A stretch of 64,000 bases of DNA from CAIRTM01 sp963723235 (GCA_963723235.1 CAVRPV010000016.1:29797-93796); one strand, 5' to 3'. Shown: positions 36,884 to 46,441, counted from the stretch's first letter. Notes: a model not told the origin generated them from the sequence alone. Translations and numbers: made by a program.

Positions 36884-38200
36884 CTATGCGGCCGGCAGCA
36901 GCAGTGAAACCGTGGTGCCGCGGCCAAGCTCGCTCGCAACCGTAATACCGCCCTTATGGGCCTCCATGATTATCTTGCAGATGCTCAAACCCAGCCCGTA
37001 TCCGCCGGTGTGCTTGCTGCGGGACTTGTCGACCCGGTAAAACGGCTCGAAGACGTAGGGGATATCCTCTGCCGGGATGCCATGACCCGTATCCCGGACC
37101 TGTACAACGATATGGGGAATCCTCTTCACAATCGCTATCCGTACCGGTTCCCCGGCAGGGTCTGAATATTTTAAGGCATTATCAACAACATTCTTGAGAA
37201 CGGTTTTAAGACGCGTTCGGTCGACCGCGGCTGTTATGCCGGGCTCAACATTTTCAAGTATAACTGCGGGAGTACTGTGCGCCCGCTCAGCAACTACCTC
37301 CCGTATCAGGGACACCAGATCTGTCTGCTCCAGGTTGAGGCTCCCGTACGGGCTTCCCAGCCGCTGCGTTTCCAGTATCTCCGATATCATGACCTCCATA
37401 TCATGAATATCAGCCTGCATGCCCTGCGCAACCGCCGAATCAGGCATGAATTCAAGGGCGACCCTCATACGCGTAATGGGCGAGCGCAGTTCATGGCTCA
37501 CGTCAAGCAGCAGCCGCTCCCGGGCGTGCAGCATCTCCCTGATGCGGCCGGTCATGGCATTGAATGCCTCCGCAAGCGTGCCGAACTCATCAAGGCGTTC
37601 CACCGGCATACGGTAGTCAAAATTGCCGCTGCTCACCTGCCGCACGCCGTCGTTGAGCCACGTGACCGGTTTGAGAATCCAGCGGATGACAACGGAGCCG
37701 AACAGGAGAATGCAGGTCAGCAAAACGATTAAAAACATGATCTTTTCTTCGGTGAAATGCTGCCCTGGATAGGTTTTCATCATATCGAACATATAGCGCC
37801 TGCCTGCGGCCTCAATCATGAGTATGCCCCTGCCCTCGTAGCGCCCCCAATAGGCTGGCGGTTGATCACTGATTTTTTTCAACGCGATCGCGTCAACCGG
37901 CGGCAGGCTGCCGGTTGACTGCCAGATACCGTCATCTCCTTCGAAGCCAATGGTGAGTGACAGTGTCTTCCCCAGGCTGCGCGCATGTTCAAGGCTGGGA
38001 GGCTCTCCTATATCCCGCACCAGGTAGCCGATATACTGCACCCAGTTCTTCCTGAACGGCATGTTCTGCATGTAGCCTTTGGTGAAGTAATAAAAGAAAG
38101 ACCCGACCGCCAGGTTAATGCATATCCCGGCGATGATGATGACCATCAGCAGCTTCAGGAAAACCGAATGGACAATTTTAGAAACCCATCTACGGTGCAT
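36884..38200 (-). CDS. sensor histidine kinase (CpxA-like)
   Basis: A 438-residue sensor: membrane helix at ~10-32, a periplasmic domain (~35-150), a second helix (IMFLIVLLTCILLFGSVVI), HAMP (~170-225), H-box LLDVSHELRSPITRMR, N-box VVDNALKYS, G1 DTGHGIPAEDIP and G2 GGYGLGLSICK. It autophosphorylates on His and passes phosphate to the adjacent regulator. ATG 38200 lies within the regulator's end behind AAGGAGGCCCCCG, an 11-base overlap. The signal is unknown; the neighbouring 53-aa membrane-like peptide may be involved. Confidence 0.93.
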   Translation of the reverse strand: MHRRWVSKIVHSVFLKLLMVIIIAGICINLAVGSFFYYFTKGYMQNMPFRKNWVQYIGYLVRDIGEPPSLEHARSLGKTLSLTIGFEGDDGIWQSTGSLPPVDAIALKKISDQPPAYWGRYEGRGILMIEAAGRRYMFDMMKTYPGQHFTEEKIMFLIVLLTCILLFGSVVIRWILKPVTWLNDGVRQVSSGNFDYRMPVERLDEFGTLAEAFNAMTGRIREMLHARERLLLDVSHELRSPITRMRVALEFMPDSAVAQGMQADIHDMEVMISEILETQRLGSPYGSLNLEQTDLVSLIREVVAERAHSTPAVILENVEPGITAAVDRTRLKTVLKNVVDNALKYSDPAGEPVRIAIVKRIPHIVVQVRDTGHGIPAEDIPYVFEPFYRVDKSRSKHTGGYGLGLSICKIIMEAHKGGITVASELGRGTTVSLLLPAA

Positions 38201-38888
38201 CGGGGGCCTCCTTGGCAATGAACATATATCCGGTACCCCATACCGTCTTGATGAAACGGGGGTTACGCGGGTCATCGTGGAGTTTCTGGCGCAGGCGGCT
38301 CATGGTAATATCCACTGAACGGTTATATGCCTCGCACTCTATGCCGCGCAATTCGTCAAGAATCTGATCACGGCTCAGCACCGTGTGCGGATGTTCGGCC
38401 AGGAGCTTCAGGGCGGTAAATTCGGTGGTGGTCAGCTCAATTGCCCGGCCGTCCACCTCCAGGCTGCGCTTTGCAGGATCTATGCATATATGTAAAAACC
38501 TGAGGGTTTGATCTTTTCCAGACGGTTTTGTCCGACGCAGCACGGACTGAATACGGGCCACAATTTCGCGCGGTTCAAACGGCTTGGCGATATAATCATC
38601 GGCGCCCAGTTCCAGCCCAACCACCTTGTCCATCAAATCGCCCTTGGCTGTCAGCATGATAATCGGAACATCACTGGCCTTGCGTATCACCTTGCAGACC
38701 TCAAAACCGTTCATGCCGGGCAGCATGATATCAAGGATGACCAGGTCCGGTTCTTTATGCCTGAGCAGTTTTAAGCCTTCATCAGGATGCGTAGCCGAGA
38801 TGGTTTCAAATCCGAACCCCTCAAAAAATCGTGTCAACAGGGCGTTGAGCCGCTCATCATCGTCAATCACCAGAATTCGCTGTTTCAT
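38190..38888 (-). CDS. OmpR-family response regulator (CpxR-like)
   Basis: A 232-residue regulator. The receiver domain has the acidic pair VIDDDERLN, phospho-acceptor LVILDIMLPG and KPFEPREI. The winged-helix effector domain includes LTTTEFTALKLLAEHP, RSVDITMSRLRQKL and IKTVWGTGYMF. I chose ATG 38888 (MKQRILVIDDD); a longer frame upstream has no support. It precedes its kinase with an overlap. A triple TGTAACA site 400 bp upstream is a plausible own-operator. Confidence 0.93.
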   Translation of the reverse strand: MKQRILVIDDDERLNALLTRFFEGFGFETISATHPDEGLKLLRHKEPDLVILDIMLPGMNGFEVCKVIRKASDVPIIMLTAKGDLMDKVVGLELGADDYIAKPFEPREIVARIQSVLRRTKPSGKDQTLRFLHICIDPAKRSLEVDGRAIELTTTEFTALKLLAEHPHTVLSRDQILDELRGIECEAYNRSVDITMSRLRQKLHDDPRNPRFIKTVWGTGYMFIAKEAPDAP

Positions 38889-39043
38889 GGTTCCCCGCAT
38901 CATTATTCGGGCGCCGCGCCCGCCGACCGGCTCACTGGTGAGCCCGGCTGTTCCGCACTTTCTACTACCACATATCCGCCCGCCGTTCAAAGCATTCAGC
39001 ATTGCCTTTAAAAAGCCGTGGCGCGGGCTCCCGCACCTGCGCC

Positions 39044-39205
39044 TCAATAAACAAACGGGAAGGCCGTTACGTACAGTAACTCGCGGGGCAAGGTACTTAA
39101 AAGCTGCACGGTGTTGCTGTAGCTTGCCAGCGCCATAAATATTTTAAGCATCAGCGTCAAAACGAAGCAGGTACATATCGTATCCATTACCATATGCGTT
39201 TTCAT
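39044..39205 (-). CDS. 53-aa hydrophobic peptide upstream of the two-component genes
   Basis: ATG 39205 follows AAGGAGAAATGTG, an excellent ribosome-binding site. The peptide begins MKTHMVMDTICTCFVLTLML and contains one hydrophobic segment ending in KIFMALASY, with two cysteines. It ends at a TGA at 39046-39044, 155 bp before the response regulator on the same strand and downstream of the triple TGTAACA repeat. It is probably membrane-inserted or a small exported peptide. A role as an accessory to the sensor is inference. Confidence 0.65.
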   Translation of the reverse strand: MKTHMVMDTICTCFVLTLMLKIFMALASYSNTVQLLSTLPRELLYVTAFPFVY

Positions 39206-39290
39206 CACATTTCTCCTTTGTACACGGTTATAGTCAATGTCCAGCCTGTCTTACATATAACCGGTCTCGGGAGGGAATGCTTTTCGAAGC

Positions 39291-39317
39291 TGTAACAGTT
39301 TGTAACAAAGTGTAACA
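39291..39317. promoter_or_regulatory. triple TGTAACA operator at exact 10-bp spacing
   Basis: TGTAACA occurs at 39291-39297, 39301-39307 and 39311-39317. Direct repeats on one helical face are the usual site form for OmpR/PhoB-type regulators. The site lies ~90 bp upstream of the 53-aa gene (minus strand) and ~225 bp upstream of the QueG-like gene (plus strand), so it may control either. Otherwise the divergent gap 39206-39542 shows no gene. Confidence 0.65.
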
Positions 39318-39542
39318 GGAAAATTCCACATACACCATACGATAAGCACACCATCAATCTGTGTGTTGCGAACGGTAAAAAACAAACCAGGCCAACCGGT
39401 TTTGCTGTTGACACATATTTGCACAACCGCCTATACTTGCTCCATGCGGCAGCAATTCCTGCCAACGTCTAAAGCCGAACACTGACAAAAAACATAATGC
39501 CGTCAAACGCCGAAACCTGAAACCGCCCACAGGGAGCACCCT

Positions 39543-40658
39543 ATGCTGACCGAAGATTTGAAAAATTTCATCCGTGAAAATTGCGGCAATCCTGCCGTCG
39601 GCATAACTTCAATGGAGGACTTTACACCGCAGGAAATCAAGGACCTGGAAGAGTCCAACCGGACAATGGCTGCCTACACGCCGCTGATATCAGCCGACAT
39701 GCCGGTTCTCAACCCGCGGGAATTCATGGATGGGGCCCGGGCAATTATCATGGTTGGATACAATGCTTTTTTCGGCCGGGACCATGCACTGCCCGGCAAA
39801 CCACCCCACGGCGAAATCGTGAACGCGTTCGTCAACCAGGAATGCATCGACTACAACGCCGCACAGAATGACAAAATAATCACCTTTCTTGAAAAGCACG
39901 GCTATAGCGGCCTGTTAATACCTGCGGGCATCCCTCAAAAAATACTGGCCGCCCGCGCAGGCCTGGGCCGCTACGGCAAAAACGCCCTGATTCAGGCTCC
40001 GGAAAAAGGCAGCTGGCTGAGCCTGTATACCATCTTTACCGACGCGCCGCTTGAACCGAATACACCCATCACCGATATGTGCGGAGACTGCGAAGAGTGC
40101 AAAAAAGCATGCCCGACAGGCGCGCTCAATGTGCCCTACACCTGCGATATTGAACGCTGCCTGACCATGCAGGCAATGTACAACAAGGGTTCGATCCCCC
40201 TTGAACTGCGCGAAAAAATGGGCAGCTGCATTGCGGAATGCTGCATCTGCATGGATGCCTGCCCCAGGAATAAAAACCTGGCTGTCAACACGGCCGTATC
40301 CATGCCCCTGCACCTGGTGCATCCTGAAATCGCTCCGTTGGTGAACATAACCGATGCCGAGTTTGACAGGCTCTTCGGAGGCACATTTTTCGAATTCCTC
40401 ATCATGGAGAAAAAATATCTCCAGCGCAATGCAGCTATAGCCCTGGGCAACCATGGCGACCCTGACCATGTTCCGGTGTTAATTGAAGCGCTTGAGACAC
40501 AAGAGGATGAACTGGTGCGGGGCGCGGCCGCATGGGCCCTGGGCAAAATCGCCACACCGGATGCCCGGACCGCACTTGAAACCTTCCTGACACAGGACCC
40601 ATCTGAATCTGTCCGCTCAGAGATACAAGGTGCACTGAATCGAATGCAGAAGCACTAA
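39543..40658 (+). CDS. QueG-related 4Fe-4S protein with HEAT repeats
   Basis: A 371-residue cytoplasmic iron-sulfur protein. After a DUF1730-like N-terminal half (AARAGLGRYGKNALIQAP), two cluster motifs follow: CGDCEECKKACPTGAL and CCICMDACPRN. The C-terminus carries HEAT-like repeats (LQRNAAIALGNHGDPDHVP, VRGAAAWALGKIATPDAR). The layout matches epoxyqueuosine reductase QueG, but the middle differs and I cannot confirm cobalamin binding or the queuosine reaction, so I leave the symbol blank. ATG 39543 follows AGGGAGCACCCT. A hairpin element starts 17 bp after its stop. Confidence 0.8.
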   Translation: MLTEDLKNFIRENCGNPAVGITSMEDFTPQEIKDLEESNRTMAAYTPLISADMPVLNPREFMDGARAIIMVGYNAFFGRDHALPGKPPHGEIVNAFVNQECIDYNAAQNDKIITFLEKHGYSGLLIPAGIPQKILAARAGLGRYGKNALIQAPEKGSWLSLYTIFTDAPLEPNTPITDMCGDCEECKKACPTGALNVPYTCDIERCLTMQAMYNKGSIPLELREKMGSCIAECCICMDACPRNKNLAVNTAVSMPLHLVHPEIAPLVNITDAEFDRLFGGTFFEFLIMEKKYLQRNAAIALGNHGDPDHVPVLIEALETQEDELVRGAAAWALGKIATPDARTALETFLTQDPSESVRSEIQGALNRMQKH

Positions 40659-40675
40659 GGGATTGATCGTGCATA

Positions 40676-40791
40676 CAGGGTGTTCAAAAATACTCAGATG
40701 CAAGACGCGCGAAGTCATGAAGAATGAGGCGTACTTTTCTGTACGCCCTGTGTAGCGCACCACAGCAGATGAGTGTTTTTCAACACCCTGC
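40676..40791. repeat. gene-end hairpin element, copy 4
   Basis: From CAGGGTGTTCAAAAATAC to GTTTTTCAACACCCTG; the terminal GGGTGTT/AACACCC arms are compensatory relative to the GGCTGTT/AACAGCC of other copies, so pairing is conserved. It starts 17 bp after the Fe-S gene stop and ends 16 bp before the AlkD-like start. Confidence 0.85.
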
Positions 40792-40807
40792 GAAAAAGGT
40801 TCCCCCC

Positions 40808-41509
40808 ATGCCAAACGCCTGGGATGTAGACATTCATAACTCAGCTGATCCCACGCAGGCCCTCATCCTGCAGCGCTTCTTCAAAACCGGGCCCGGTGAA
40901 TACGGCGAAGGCGATCTTTTTCTGGGTATCAAGGTACCGATACTCCGCAGCCTGGTAAAAAAACATTGCCGGAACACAGGGCTGGCTGACATTAAGAACC
41001 TGCTCCACTCCCCATACCATGAGAAAAGGCTATTCGCCCTGCTGCTTATGGTTGCCAAATTCCAGACAGAAGATAACCGGCAGGAAATATTTGATCTCTA
41101 CCTGGCCAATACCCGACATATCAACAATTGGGATCTTGTTGATCAGAGTGCCCCGTATATCGTCGGTGCCTTTCTGCAAAACAGGAGCAGGACACCGCTC
41201 TACGCCTTGGCCCGATCAAACGACCTCTGGGAGAGAAGAATTGCCATGGTGGCCACATTTCACTTCATTCGACAGGGCGAGGCAGGCACGGCCCTTAAAA
41301 TCGCCGCTATGCTGCTGCATGACACGCATGACCTTATCCACAAGGCTGTGGGCTGGATGCTCAGAGAAATCGGTAAACGCTGCGGCCAGGAAACTGAGGA
41401 GGCCTTCCTGCGGCAACACTACAAACACATGCCGCGTACCATGCTGCGCTACGCTATAGAGCGCTTCCCCGAGGCCTTGCGCCGGGCCTACCTTACCGGC
41501 ACTATCTAA
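40808..41509 (+). CDS. AlkD-like DNA alkylation repair protein
   Basis: A 233-residue all-helical protein of the DNA alkylation repair (AlkD/HEAT) family. FLGIKVPILRSLVKKH, INNWDLVDQSAPYIVG and DLIHKAVGWMLREIGKR are typical. The last motif holds an aspartate and aromatic residues used for base excision. Such enzymes remove N3/N7-alkylpurines. I take ATG 40808, preceded by AAAAAGG; an in-frame extension back to 40724 would be encoded by the hairpin element and is rejected. The gap 41510-41895 that follows shows no gene or repeat I can support. Confidence 0.88.
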   Translation: MPNAWDVDIHNSADPTQALILQRFFKTGPGEYGEGDLFLGIKVPILRSLVKKHCRNTGLADIKNLLHSPYHEKRLFALLLMVAKFQTEDNRQEIFDLYLANTRHINNWDLVDQSAPYIVGAFLQNRSRTPLYALARSNDLWERRIAMVATFHFIRQGEAGTALKIAAMLLHDTHDLIHKAVGWMLREIGKRCGQETEEAFLRQHYKHMPRTMLRYAIERFPEALRRAYLTGTI

Positions 41510-41895
41510 AATATTTTTCTTTTTGCTATACAACCATATTTGCAGTGTCATTTGACCGCAGGGAAAACTCTTTAAAGATTGATGCGCACGGCGCAACCTT
41601 CGGACTCACCCCGCTATAAGCGGGATTCGAAAGGACAGCATGATCGTAGTGCTTTAAAAAATGCTTTGGGGATTTCCTGAGAATGCAAAAGATACGGCCC
41701 TGCGGGAAGAAAACCAATGGGCCTGCGACTATACTGCACAAAAGGTGAAAAAGCGGAGGGGCTTTTAAAGAGCAGCGGGCTTACGGCAGCGGGCAATGCT
41801 GTGCGGTATACTCCTGCCGACGACCGCATTTTCATTTCTCAAAACAGATTTCAGCTCTTCAGAAACCTCAGGAGGCCATAGGCCTGTCTGAGACA

Positions 41896-42639
41896 CTATT
41901 CATACATGCCCATCAGCACGTCGGCATCGGCGGCACAGTCGCCATTCGGATAGTTGGTCTTAAGCAGCTGCAAAATCCGCTTGCCTTTCTCGACCTGGCT
42001 GTCATACAGACAGGCTTTTGCCATGGACAGCAGCACTTTGTCCCGGGCAATGGCGTTGGGATACTGAAGAAGCACCTGGTCAAAACGCGCATACGCGCCG
42101 CGATAATCATTGTTCCTCAGGTAGAAATTGCCTACAAAAAACTCATATTCCGCAATATGCTGCTTAGACTCCACTATCTTGCATAATGCCAGGCCGGTAT
42201 AAGGACTTGCAGGAAAAGCCTCCCGCAGCATTTCCAGCTGCTTGACTGCGAGACGGGAAGCGGTCTGATCACGGTCATATTCCAGTACCTGTTTAAACTG
42301 GCACATACCCGCCATGAACATGCTGTAGGCAACCTGTTCATGGCTCGGATGCAGACGCCGGAACGTGTCAAACTGATACTGGGCCTCTATATAGTTTTTG
42401 TCCATGTAATGACATTCACCCATTCGCAGCAGCGCCTGAGACGCGTAAGAGCTGAGCGGAAATTTTTCGCGCAGGTCTTCGAAAGTCGGAATCGCCTCAC
42501 TGTAATAGCTGCGCTCCATCTGATTCATCCCCTGCTTGTAATACTCCTCATCGCGGGCAGAGGAACTGAGCGGGGGCATCGTAGTACAACCCGAGATCAG
42601 AAACGCAAACACCAGAAGATGGACGATTGTTTTTTTCAT
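41896..42639 (-). CDS. bamD: outer membrane assembly lipoprotein BamD
   Basis: A 247-residue lipoprotein: the signal ends in the lipobox LISGC, then about five TPR-like repeats (YSEAIPTFEDLREKFPLSSY, YIEAQYQFDTFRRLHPSHEQ, YRGAYARFDQVLLQYPNAIA). It is part of the BAM complex that inserts beta-barrels and supports a Gram-negative outer membrane. It stands alone, divergent from the GlmU-like gene. Confidence 0.9.
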   Translation of the reverse strand: MKKTIVHLLVFAFLISGCTTMPPLSSSARDEEYYKQGMNQMERSYYSEAIPTFEDLREKFPLSSYASQALLRMGECHYMDKNYIEAQYQFDTFRRLHPSHEQVAYSMFMAGMCQFKQVLEYDRDQTASRLAVKQLEMLREAFPASPYTGLALCKIVESKQHIAEYEFFVGNFYLRNNDYRGAYARFDQVLLQYPNAIARDKVLLSMAKACLYDSQVEKGKRILQLLKTNYPNGDCAADADVLMGMYE

Positions 42640-42746
42640 AAATATGATATATCCTTTCGCATCGTCCCCCGTCAGGGGGCGGTAATAATTTATACGTTAT
42701 GCCACGGTTATCCTGTCTTTGTCAAGAAACCATGAAAGGTACATGC

Positions 42747-43766
42747 ATGGAAAAAAAGGTTTGCATTGTGCTGGCTGCGGGCAAGGGAACACGCATGAAA
42801 TCAACCCGTGCCAAGGTACTGCATCCAATAGCAGGGCGCCCCATGCTGCACTACCCCCTGCAGACAGCCCGGGCAACAGGGTGTGAGCGCATTCTTGTGG
42901 TGGTGGGCCATCAGCGAGCCGAGGTCGAGCAGGCTGTTGCCGCTGAGGATGTTGCGTTTGTAGTGCAGGAACAGCAGCTCGGCTCAGGCCATGCCGTGGC
43001 CGTGTGCGAGGAGGCACTTGCGCATTTCAACGGTGATGTTTTGATCCTGTGCGGCGATGTTCCCTTCATTACGATTGCCACGCTTGAGCGCTTCATGGAC
43101 GCGCACGTACAGGCTGATGCGGCCGTCAGCGTGCTGTCTGTACATCTTGAAAATCCGCATGGGTACGGACGCATCGTGCGCGGTTCTGGAGGCGAAGTGC
43201 ACGCCATTGTCGAGCATCGCGACGCCACGGCGCCGCAACTGCTCATCCATGAAATCAACACCGGTATTTACTGCTGCAAGGCCCCCTTCCTGTTCAGTGC
43301 GCTCAAGCAGGTCGGCACCGACAACAAACAGGCGGAATACTATCTGCCGGATATCATTGCGATCGGACGGACCGGCGGCCTGATTGTTCAGGCTATTGCA
43401 ACCGAGGCATGGTGGGAGGTTGAGGGCATCAATGACCGCATTGGGCTGGCCCGCGCCGAGGAGCGCATGCAGGCCCTGATTCAACAGCGCCATATGCTGG
43501 CCGGGGTCAGCATACTGCAACCGTCTTCAACCTACATTGACGATCAAGTTGAGGTCGGCAGCGAGGTTGTGCTGCACCCGGGTACGGTTCTGCGCGGCAG
43601 GACCGGGATTGGCAACGAATGTACGATCGGGGCCGGGTGCGTGATTATCAATACACGCATTGGAAACAACGTGCATATCGGTCCATCCTGTGTTATAGAG
43701 GATGCCGAAATCCAACACGATGCCCGCATAAGCCCGTGTACACATGTGCACCCCGGAACGGTGTAG
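42747..43766 (+). CDS. short GlmU-like nucleotidyltransferase (truncated hexapeptide domain)
   Basis: A 339-residue protein. The uridyltransferase domain is complete (VLAAGKGTRMKSTRAKVLH, QLGSGHAVAV, LCGDVPF, HEINTGIYC, EVEGIND). Only four to five left-handed beta-helix coils follow (VLRGRTGIGNECTIGAGCVI, NNVHIGPSCVIEDAEI), so it is ~115 residues shorter than usual GlmU and lacks the acetyltransferase active site. It should make UDP-GlcNAc from GlcNAc-1-P but not acetylate GlcN-1-P. I chose ATG 42747 behind AAAGGT. No downstream frame obviously restores the missing part. Confidence 0.85.
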   Translation: MEKKVCIVLAAGKGTRMKSTRAKVLHPIAGRPMLHYPLQTARATGCERILVVVGHQRAEVEQAVAAEDVAFVVQEQQLGSGHAVAVCEEALAHFNGDVLILCGDVPFITIATLERFMDAHVQADAAVSVLSVHLENPHGYGRIVRGSGGEVHAIVEHRDATAPQLLIHEINTGIYCCKAPFLFSALKQVGTDNKQAEYYLPDIIAIGRTGGLIVQAIATEAWWEVEGINDRIGLARAEERMQALIQQRHMLAGVSILQPSSTYIDDQVEVGSEVVLHPGTVLRGRTGIGNECTIGAGCVIINTRIGNNVHIGPSCVIEDAEIQHDARISPCTHVHPGTV

Positions 43767-43856
43767 CACAACCCGGTTGTTCGTCCCCCATTTGCCGCAA
43801 AGCCACCCGTGGTTGACTGCGGAATTGATGGAAAAACCCAAAGGAAACACAGCGGT

Positions 43857-46154
43857 ATGAAACTGTTTCTACGTTTGCTGCAGTATATTAAACCCTATAC
43901 CGGATATCTGGTCGGCGCACTTGGCTGCATTATCGTGCTGTCGATAACATCTGGGCTGATTGCCTATATGGTCAAACCGGCAATTGACGAGATCTTTGTT
44001 AAAAACACCTCCATTGTATCGCTCTCTGACGTGAATAACCCGGAGACAATCGATCAATTGCTTACCGGGGACTCTGACCTTTTTGAAGCGCGCATCCTGC
44101 GCGCTGCCGTGCCTGCTGAAAACATGCGGCAGATACAGTCTGCTGCCGCAAAACCGAGCGGTCTGATTGAGCGCGCACGCGCCTTTATAACCCGCCTTGT
44201 TGCAAAAAAACTGAGTAAAAAACATAAGAAAACCGGTGGGGCTCTGAGCGTAAAACCCGTCCTCACACGTCCTGAGGCACTGCAGGAAGCCTCTGTCGCG
44301 GCCTTTAATGCGCTGGTTGATGATAAAGAATTCTATGTCAAACATCAGGAGCATATCAGCATGCCGGAATCAGGACCTGCCTTCAGCGCCCGGGAGAGCC
44401 TGGCCGCGAGCGGCCTGCTTGCGCGCGATAACGCCGGCACATGGTGTCTGGCACGCCAGCCCCGGAAATCAGAATCCGAAGACCTGCGCTGGTTCAATAT
44501 TGCGCTGCTCTCCGGAATGTATCCCGAGATTCTGACTAAAAATCAGCAACGCGATTACAGCATGCTCATGTTTATTCCGCTGCTGATCATTATCTGCTAT
44601 GTACTCAAGGGAATCGCGGACTTCGGCCAGAACTACCTTATCGGCATAGCCGGCAACCTGGCGATTATGAATTTGCGCAGTGATCTATACCGCCACATAC
44701 AAGGCATGTCGCTTTCATTCTTTTCCCGGGTAACAACCGGTGAGATCATGTCGCGTATTTCCAATGATGTGAGCCTGCTGCGCCGGGGCCTTTCCAGTAT
44801 AATCATACGACTGAGCCGCAATGTTTTCATGGTTATCGCTTTGAGTGCCGTAGTGGTCTATCAAAACTGGCAGATGGCCGTCATGTGCCTGGTTGTTATA
44901 CCGACTTTTTCCTTACCGATAGTAAAATTCGGCCGCAAAGCTCGCAAATACAGTTTACAAACGCAGGAGCAGATGGCCGGGGTGGCAACCTTTCTCGATG
45001 AAACCATTTCCGGCAACCAGACTGTCAAATCCTACTGCATGGAGCCCTATGAAAACGCCCGGTTCATCGCCGAGACTGAACGGCTGTACCGGCTCAGCGT
45101 CAAGAGCGTCAAAAACTCGGCACTGTCCTCGCCCATCATGCATATTTTAGGAGCGTTTCTGGCTGCCGGCATTATTTACTATGGGGGCTCGCAAGTCATA
45201 CAGGAGCGCATGACTCCGGGTCAGTTCTTTTCTTTCATAGCGGCCCTGGCCATGCTGCTGAAGCCGATTAAAACCATCAGCCGCGAAAATATCCAACTGC
45301 AGAATATCATGGCTGCTACGGAACGGATATTCGCGATGATGGACATCAGGACTGATATCGTTGAAAAAAACAACGCGCTTGCACTGCCGCCGCTGCACAG
45401 CAGTGTTGAGCTGCGCGATATGTGGTTCCGCTACGAGGAAGACTGGGTCCTGAAAAACCTGAGCCTGATCGCACCGAAAGGCAGCGCAACTGCCCTGGTA
45501 GGCCACAGCGGCGCCGGCAAAAGCACAATCACCAATCTGCTGCTGCGTTTTTATGATCCGCAGCAGGGGGGAATTTTTATCGACGGCGTTGATATCCGGG
45601 AAGCGACCATACAATCCCTGCGCGCTCAAATCGCCCTTGTGTCTCAGGAGACGATACTGTTTAACGACAGCGTTAAAAACAATATTTCCTATGGAAGCGC
45701 CGACATAACGGATGAGACCATCATTGCCGCAGCCCGCGCCGCCTTCGCACATGAATTTATTGAGCAAATGCCCGAGGGCTACGAGACCATCATCGGCGAA
45801 AAAGGTGTCAAGCTTTCCGGCGGCCAGCGGCAGCGCATTGCCATTGCCCGCGCCATTATGAAGGACGCGCCCATTCTCATCCTGGATGAAGCAACCTCGG
45901 CACTCGATACGCACTCGGAACAAATCGTTCAAGACGCGCTTGAGAACCTTATGCGGGGCCGCACCAGCTTTATCATCGCCCACCGGCTTTCAACCATTCG
46001 CAACGCGGACCAGATCCTGGTGATGGCCGACGGTGAAGTGGTGGAACGCGGCACGCATGCCGATCTCATACAGCACAGCGGCGTGTACAACCGCCTGATC
46101 GACATTCAAAACGGCTATCAGAAAAAACAATCCGCCTGTGAGCATATCGTCTAG
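43857..46154 (+). CDS. MsbA-like lipid ABC exporter with a ~180-residue first loop
   Basis: A 765-residue half-transporter with fused ATPase. Walker A GHSGAGKS, signature LSGGQRQR, Walker B ILILDEATSALD and AHRLST are intact. It is near 185 residues longer than MsbA. The excess lies between membrane helix 1 (GALGCIIVLSITSGLIAYMV) and helix 2 (MFIPLLIIICYVLKGIADF): residues ~48-230, rich in charged helices (KKLSKKHKKTGG, ARESLAASGLLARD). The core family flips lipid A-core or related lipids. ATG 43857 follows AAAGGA. Its stop codon TAG touches the first base of a hairpin element. Confidence 0.9.
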   Translation: MKLFLRLLQYIKPYTGYLVGALGCIIVLSITSGLIAYMVKPAIDEIFVKNTSIVSLSDVNNPETIDQLLTGDSDLFEARILRAAVPAENMRQIQSAAAKPSGLIERARAFITRLVAKKLSKKHKKTGGALSVKPVLTRPEALQEASVAAFNALVDDKEFYVKHQEHISMPESGPAFSARESLAASGLLARDNAGTWCLARQPRKSESEDLRWFNIALLSGMYPEILTKNQQRDYSMLMFIPLLIIICYVLKGIADFGQNYLIGIAGNLAIMNLRSDLYRHIQGMSLSFFSRVTTGEIMSRISNDVSLLRRGLSSIIIRLSRNVFMVIALSAVVVYQNWQMAVMCLVVIPTFSLPIVKFGRKARKYSLQTQEQMAGVATFLDETISGNQTVKSYCMEPYENARFIAETERLYRLSVKSVKNSALSSPIMHILGAFLAAGIIYYGGSQVIQERMTPGQFFSFIAALAMLLKPIKTISRENIQLQNIMAATERIFAMMDIRTDIVEKNNALALPPLHSSVELRDMWFRYEEDWVLKNLSLIAPKGSATALVGHSGAGKSTITNLLLRFYDPQQGGIFIDGVDIREATIQSLRAQIALVSQETILFNDSVKNNISYGSADITDETIIAAARAAFAHEFIEQMPEGYETIIGEKGVKLSGGQRQRIAIARAIMKDAPILILDEATSALDTHSEQIVQDALENLMRGRTSFIIAHRLSTIRNADQILVMADGEVVERGTHADLIQHSGVYNRLIDIQNGYQKKQSACEHIV

Positions 46155-46267
46155 CAGGCTGTTCAAAAATGCGCAGATGCAAGGCGCGCACTATCATGAG
46201 GAATGAGGTGTACTTTCCGTACGCCGATGTAGCGCACCGCAGCAGATGTTCGTTTTTCAACAGCCTG
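46155..46267. repeat. gene-end hairpin element, copy 5
   Basis: CAGGCTGTTCAAAAATG at 46155 to GTTTTTCAACAGCCTG at 46267, with the central TACTTTCCGTACGCC hairpin. It begins on the base after the ABC transporter stop codon. The rest of the gap to 46489 holds only a promoter. Confidence 0.85.
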
Positions 46268-46412
46268 TGCTGCCGGGATCCTTCCTTTTCATGCTCCCCA
46301 CACTGCATACACCAGCGAATAAACACCGCGATACCAGAACAAGCGGCATATAAAGCCGCCCCTGCAAAAAGGCTGTTTTTCAAGCGATTACAACGGTAAC
46401 CTGTTATGTTTA

Positions 46413-46441
46413 TTGACTTTTTTTCAAAAAACGACTATGTA
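46413..46441 (+). promoter_or_regulatory. promoter of the tRNA-Leu/tig unit
   Basis: TTGACT at 46413-46418, a 17-base spacer and TATGTA at 46436-46441, 48 bp upstream of the tRNA. It is the only strong promoter-like sequence between the hairpin element and tRNA-Leu. Confidence 0.6.
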
